A stretch of DNA of 8,193 nt from Spartobacteria bacterium (GTDB lineage Bacteria > Verrucomicrobiota > Verrucomicrobiia > Chthoniobacterales > UBA10450): NCBI GenBank assembly GCA_021324035.1, contig JAJPJU010000190.1, positions 1-8,193 on the forward strand, read 5' to 3'. Under the pieces are notes generated by a model. The model saw nothing but the letters and a program-made list of their open reading frames with translations. It ran no database searches and was not told where the DNA came from. Positions 5,535 through 8,193 of this stretch are shown one piece after another; positions within the stretch are counted from its first letter, which is position 1; the number at the start of each line of letters is the position of its first letter. A program made the position numbers and the translations under genes.

Positions 5535-6338
5535 TCAGATTTCCATCGTGCCTTCGAACGCGAACTCAGCAGGTCCGGTCAGGGTCACGCTTGTAAATTT
5601 ATCCCCGTCTCTTTTGAAATCGACGCTCAATTGGCTGCCACTTTTCACAATGACGTCGATCGGCCCGTTAATCTTTTCGATCGCAGCAAAGATCAGGGCA
5701 CTGGCGACAACTCCAGTGCCGCAGGCGAGCGTCTCCTCTTCGACACCTCGCTCGTAGGTGCGCATAAAAATTCTGTGCTGTTGGCGTTTTTCAATAAAAT
5801 TCACGTTCGCGCCGGCGGGAGCGAACATTTCGTGTCGCCGAATCGCCCTGCCCCGTTCAAACACGTGGACGACGTCCGCTCGGGCCACCGGCACCACCAC
5901 ATGGGGCACGCCGCTGTTGATGAAATGCACGCGAGTGTCTTCACCATCGACTTCGATCGCGACGTTCAGCCGCAAATCCTTCAGCTCGCTCATTTGCAAC
6001 GTGACCAGTTCGTCCCGCAGCTCTCCACGAATCAGGCCCGCCGGCGTTTGAAATGAAATATTCGATGGCGCATCGGCGACTTTGTGTGCAAAACGAGCGA
6101 AGCAACGCGCGCCATTCCCGCACATTTCGGCTTCGCCACCGTCGCGATTGTAATAGCGCATGCGAAAATCCGCGCCGTTGGAGCCTTGCTCCAACAGCAG
6201 AATTCCGTCTGCGCCAACGCCACGGTGCCGATCGCAAATCCGGATGATTTGCTCGGGCTGCAAACGCACTTTGCCGGCGCGATTATCGATCATTACGAAA
6301 TCGTTGCCGGCGCCGTTCATTTTGGTGAACCGCAGCAT
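5535..6338 (-). CDS. dapF: Diaminopimelate epimerase
   Basis: DapF converts LL-diaminopimelate to the meso form, used for lysine and as the cross-linking residue of peptidoglycan. At 267 residues it is of normal length. Motifs are FTKMNGAGNDFVMID (4-18), DRHRGVGADGIL (36-47), YYNRDGGEAEMCGNGARC (62-79), NSGVPHVVV (141-149) and the second half-site ERGVEEETLACGTG (196-209). The two catalytic cysteines, Cys73 and Cys206, are both present. Glu replaces the Gly of the common ERGAGET form, a change that does not touch the catalytic residues. It is the first gene of the minus-strand dap string, so the promoter should lie in 6339-6434. No clear ribosome-binding site precedes ATG 6338. Confidence 0.97.
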   Translation of the reverse strand: MLRFTKMNGAGNDFVMIDNRAGKVRLQPEQIIRICDRHRGVGADGILLLEQGSNGADFRMRYYNRDGGEAEMCGNGARCFARFAHKVADAPSNISFQTPAGLIRGELRDELVTLQMSELKDLRLNVAIEVDGEDTRVHFINSGVPHVVVPVARADVVHVFERGRAIRRHEMFAPAGANVNFIEKRQQHRIFMRTYERGVEEETLACGTGVVASALIFAAIEKINGPIDVIVKSGSQLSVDFKRDGDKFTSVTLTGPAEFAFEGTMEI

Positions 6339-6365
6339 GTTGAGAGTCTAGCGGCGGCTTCGTCA

Positions 6366-6396
6366 CTTGTCATCCCGAGCGAAGTCGAGGGATCTC
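6366..6396. repeat. Interspersed repeat between dapF and the divergent gene
   Basis: The stretch CATCCCGAGCGAAGTCGAGG (6371-6390), continuing GATCTC, has ATCCC and GGGAT ends that pair around a GAGCGAAGTCGA core. From memory, this word is a very widespread intergenic repeat in many bacterial genomes, known for giving spurious peptides such as VIPSEVEGS. It occupies about a third of the 96-base divergent promoter region; the AT-rich stretch 6399-6427 follows it. No convincing -35/-10 pair could be assigned to either gene. Confidence 0.5.
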
Positions 6397-6434
6397 TAGA
6401 TATTTCTAAAATTTGCCGTTTATTTCCCGCGGCT

Positions 6435-7181
6435 ATGCATAGGCTCGCTGTCCTTTTTTCCATCTGTTTTGCCGCCAATTCCGCCAGCGCGGACGGCCTG
6501 AACTCACTTATCCTCGATCAAGTGCACAGAATGCCGAGCGGCGGCAAATATTCGACGTCCCACGTGGCAAAAATAAAACTGCAATCCTCCGCTCATTTTG
6601 AGTCCGGAAAATTCTTCGTTATTCCGACCAAGCCGTACGTAAGTTTTTGCTCGGGCGCGACCTATCTAGTTTTCATTAGAACGATCGAGCAATTGCGGGA
6701 CAGCGGCCAATTGAAGCTCGACTACGCAACTCTCAACCAATTGATCATTCGCGATCAACATGACGGCGAAGGGGTGTGGGGACGCTGGAATGCAAACGGC
6801 CCCGGCACAGCGCGACTGTTTTATGAACTCGGACTCGGACGCAACTTCACCGATTTCGAGCAAGCCCAACCCGGCGATTTCATGAAGATTTTCTGGAACA
6901 ATAACGTGGGCCGGCGCGAAAGCGGTCACTCAGTGATCTTTCTCGGCACAACCCAGCATGCCGACGGCGAATACGTCCGCTTCTGGTCGAGTAATATCGG
7001 AATGGGCTACGGCGAAAAGGAAGTGCCACGCTCGAAAATTGCCAACGCAATCTTTTCGCGGTTGGAAACGCCCGCGAATCTTGCGCGAATCAACAATGCG
7101 CCGGCGACGGACAGTTATTTGGGGTCGTTACTTCGCAAGAACTCGAATTTCGCCGAGGCGCGGCAGAAGTGCGGCATTTAA
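6435..7181 (+). CDS. Secreted protein, probable NlpC/P60-like cysteine peptidase
   Basis: 248 residues from ATG 6435. Residues 1-19 form a signal peptide (hydrophobic AVLFSICFAANSASA) with a type I site Ala17-Ser-Ala19|Asp20 and no lipobox, so it is exported to the periplasm or outside. The mature part shows the order expected of an NlpC/P60-type fold: SFCSGATYLVF with candidate nucleophile Cys72, a helical middle, AQPGDFMKIFW (144-154), and SGHSVIFLG with candidate His165. FWSSNIGMGYGE (183-194) may hold the third polar residue. Members usually cut peptidoglycan stem peptides; here the substrate is unknown. The reading frame extends upstream to 6084, but that part lies over dapF and the repeat, whereas the signal peptide fixes the start. 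It diverges from dapF and converges on trpA. No strong ribosome-binding site is visible. The family call rests on short motifs only. Confidence 0.6.
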   Translation: MHRLAVLFSICFAANSASADGLNSLILDQVHRMPSGGKYSTSHVAKIKLQSSAHFESGKFFVIPTKPYVSFCSGATYLVFIRTIEQLRDSGQLKLDYATLNQLIIRDQHDGEGVWGRWNANGPGTARLFYELGLGRNFTDFEQAQPGDFMKIFWNNNVGRRESGHSVIFLGTTQHADGEYVRFWSSNIGMGYGEKEVPRSKIANAIFSRLETPANLARINNAPATDSYLGSLLRKNSNFAEARQKCGI

Positions 7182-7194
7182 AAGCCCGCATTTT
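7170..7194 (+). terminator. Probable rho-independent terminator overlapping the peptidase stop
   Basis: TGCGG (7170-7174) pairs with CCGCA (7186-7190) across an 11-nt AT-rich loop containing the TAA stop, and TTTT follows at 7191-7194. The stem is short, but place and T-run fit termination of the plus-strand gene only 12 bases before the end of the converging trpA. Confidence 0.4.
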
Positions 7195-7195
7195 C

Positions 7196-7220
7196 ATTTA
7201 GCGATTTAACGATTTAGCGA
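7196..7220. repeat. Short near-tandem repeat covering the trpA stop
   Basis: The units ATTTAGCG, ATTTAACG and ATTTAGCG occur back to back at about 7196-7219. On the minus strand they encode the last residues Ser-Leu-Asn-Arg and the stop of TrpA. The gene end therefore appears to be made from simple repeat sequence. Confidence 0.5.
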
Positions 7221-8024
7221 ATGGATCGCTTCAGCGTTCGCGTGCGCAAAAGCGCTCACCTTTTCGATCATCTCTGATTTATCGCCGTGTTTGGCGATGA
7301 GATCGACAATCGCGCTGCCAACCACGACAGCGTCCGCATGTTGCGCCACTTCCCGAGCCTGGTTCGGATTTGAAATTCCGAATCCGACGGCGATTGGAAG
7401 GTTCGAATGTTCCCTCAGCGTAGCAATTTTCTCGGCCAGCGAGCCCGCAATCGATGCTTGCGCACCAGTGACACCCTCGCGCGAAACATAGTACAAAAAT
7501 CCTTGGGCGCTCTTCGCGATTCGATCGATTCGATCCGGCGGGGTCGTCGGTGCGACCAGTCGAACGTGAATCAAGCTTCCGGAACTTGACTGCTTTAAGC
7601 AGTCAAGTTCCAGCGTGTCTTCCTCCGGAGGCAGATCGAGAATCAGCAATCCGTCGACGCCCGCCGTTTTCGCTTCGCTGTGAAATTTATCGACGCCGAA
7701 TTGAAAAATCGGATTCAAATAGCTGTAGAGCACGATCGGGATCTGCGATTTCGCCCGGATTTCACGGACGCAATCGAACACACCTGCAATCGTTGCGCCG
7801 GCCGTGAGCGCACGCTGCGCCGCGAGCTGATTAACAATTCCATCAGCGAGCGGATCGGAAAAAGGCAGCCCGAGCTCGAGCAAGTCCGCCCCTGCCTTCT
7901 CCAAAGCGAAAGCAATATCGACGGTTCGGCGAAGATTTGGATCCCCGGCGCAAATGTATGGAATGAATGCTTTGCGCTTGTCTTTTCGCAGCCGCTCGAA
8001 GCAATTGTCGATCCGGTTTTTCAC
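7206..8024 (-). CDS. trpA: Tryptophan synthase alpha subunit
   Basis: TrpA cleaves indole-3-glycerol phosphate to indole and glyceraldehyde 3-phosphate; indole passes to TrpB. At 272 residues it is close to the usual 265-270. Motifs are FIPYICAGDP (20-29), GADLLELGLPFSDPLADG (45-62), PIVLYSYLNPIFQFG (96-110), GLLILDLPPEE (125-135), VRLVAPTTP (154-162), FLYYVSREGVTGA (176-188) and VGFGISNP (213-220). Catalytic Glu50 and Asp61 match E. coli Glu49 and Asp60. Residues 138-148 are encoded by a perfect 31-nt palindrome, in a helix region about 3 residues longer than typical. The start is GTG 8024 with no visible ribosome-binding site, and the upstream DNA is low-complexity repeat. trpB is not adjacent on this strand within the window; it may lie elsewhere. 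No leader peptide or attenuator was seen. Confidence 0.96.
   Translation of the reverse strand: MKNRIDNCFERLRKDKRKAFIPYICAGDPNLRRTVDIAFALEKAGADLLELGLPFSDPLADGIVNQLAAQRALTAGATIAGVFDCVREIRAKSQIPIVLYSYLNPIFQFGVDKFHSEAKTAGVDGLLILDLPPEEDTLELDCLKQSSSGSLIHVRLVAPTTPPDRIDRIAKSAQGFLYYVSREGVTGAQASIAGSLAEKIATLREHSNLPIAVGFGISNPNQAREVAQHADAVVVGSAIVDLIAKHGDKSEMIEKVSAFAHANAEAIHSLNR
7581..7611. repeat. Perfect 31-nt palindrome inside trpA
   Basis: GGAACTTGACTGCTT (7581-7595) and AAGCAGTCAAGTTCC (7597-7611) are perfect 15-bp inverted repeats around one T. The element is in frame and encodes residues 138-148 of TrpA (around LELDCLKQSSS). Codon constraint does not predict such symmetry, so it looks like an inserted or gene-converted repeat unit. 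The TTTAA centre recalls the palindromes between dapB and folK. Confidence 0.8.
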
Positions 8025-8028
8025 TTGT

Positions 8029-8074
8029 AACGTTCAACGTCGAACGTCCAATGCTCAACGTCCAACGCCCAATG
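8029..8074. repeat. Degenerate CAACGTC/CCAATG tract between trpA and queE
   Basis: The words AACGTTCAACGTC, GAACGTCCAATG, CTCAACGTCC and AACGCCCAATGG succeed each other as degenerate roughly 10-nt units. They fill nearly all of the 47-base divergent spacer, and the last unit contains the queE ATG. No promoter elements or ribosome-binding site can be recognised in it. Confidence 0.55.
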
Positions 8075-8193
8075 GTAGAAAAAGAGAGAACGCTTACGGT
8101 TAATGAGATCTACGAATCGATCCAGGGTGAAAGCACTTGGGCCGGCGAGCGGTGTGTCTTTGTCCGGCTGACGTTCTGCGATCTTCGCTGCAA
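8072..8193 (+). CDS. queE: 7-carboxy-7-deazaguanine synthase, N-terminal part
   Basis: The gene starts at ATG 8072 and runs off the window after 40 codons. QueE is a radical-SAM enzyme that rearranges 6-carboxy-tetrahydropterin to 7-carboxy-7-deazaguanine on the way to preQ0 and queuosine in tRNA. The fragment LTVNEIYESIQGEST (8-22) and AGERCVFVRLTFCDLRC (24-40) fits the family opening (EIF.SIQGEG..AG...VFVRL..C..RC). Cys36 and Cys40 are the first two cysteines of the CxxxCxxC iron-sulfur motif; the third would lie just beyond the window. Ser-Thr replaces the usual Gly after QGE, and Phe replaces Gly before the first cysteine. There is no ribosome-binding site before the ATG, which sits at the end of a repeat tract, but the distance to the first motif is normal. 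Confidence 0.85.
   Translation, partial: MVEKERTLTVNEIYESIQGESTWAGERCVFVRLTFCDLRC

Noticed and set aside
5364..6056. Plus-strand open frame of 230 codons
   Set aside because: It is fully antisense to dapA and dapF, whose catalytic residues are all intact; a shadow frame.
6084..6434. Long N-terminal extension of the plus-strand peptidase-like gene
   Set aside because: The extension lies antisense over dapF and through an interspersed repeat, while a clear signal peptide begins at 6435.
8025..8071. trp leader/attenuator or T-box upstream of trpA
   Set aside because: The 47-base spacer has no Trp-codon leader, no T-box-like element and no antiterminator pairing; it is a simple repeat.

Overview
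The window looks like chromosomal housekeeping sequence from a Verrucomicrobiota-type bacterium, perhaps a soil Chthoniobacterales relative. This is an inference from three things: a GspF/pseudopilin pair with Ala rather than Gly before the prepilin cleavage site, the dapF-dapA-dapB and folK-panB gene strings, and abundant short palindromic or AT-rich interspersed repeats. No rRNA, tRNA, CRISPR array, transposase or phage gene was seen. No stretch longer than 300 bases lacks a gene.

Layout. Positions 1-1230 (+ strand) hold the C-terminal part of a type II secretion/type IV pilus inner-membrane platform protein (GspF/PilC family) followed by a GspG-like pseudopilin. Converging on it is a long minus-strand string, read from right to left: dapF (5535-6338), dapA (4653-5531), dapB (3914-4591), a 128-bp spacer packed with three different palindromes, folK (3258-3785), panB (2470-3258) and a TonB-like/OmpA-domain protein (1348-2436). 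To the right, a secreted NlpC/P60-like cysteine-peptidase candidate (6435-7181, + strand) diverges from dapF and converges on trpA (7206-8024, - strand). trpA in turn diverges from the start of queE (8072 to the window end, + strand).

How the genes fit together. DapA, DapB and DapF supply lysine and meso-diaminopimelate for peptidoglycan. The OmpA domain is of the kind that binds peptidoglycan diaminopimelate, and NlpC/P60 enzymes typically cut next to that residue, so several neighbours share a cell-wall theme. FolK makes the pterin precursor of folate, and PanB consumes a folate one-carbon unit to start pantothenate synthesis. TrpA makes indole for tryptophan and QueE makes the deazapurine core of queuosine.

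The most unusual aspect is not a new enzyme system but how short repeats intrude on genes. A perfect 31-nt palindrome lies inside trpA. An imperfect palindrome coincides with a roughly 10-residue insertion in the catalytic loop of FolK. The predicted leader of the pseudopilin is encoded by an AT-rich inverted repeat. Low-complexity repeats touch the ends of trpA and the OmpA-domain gene and the start of queE. The second notable point is the OmpA-domain protein, whose transmembrane helix carries a TonB/TolA-like Ser-x3-His motif.
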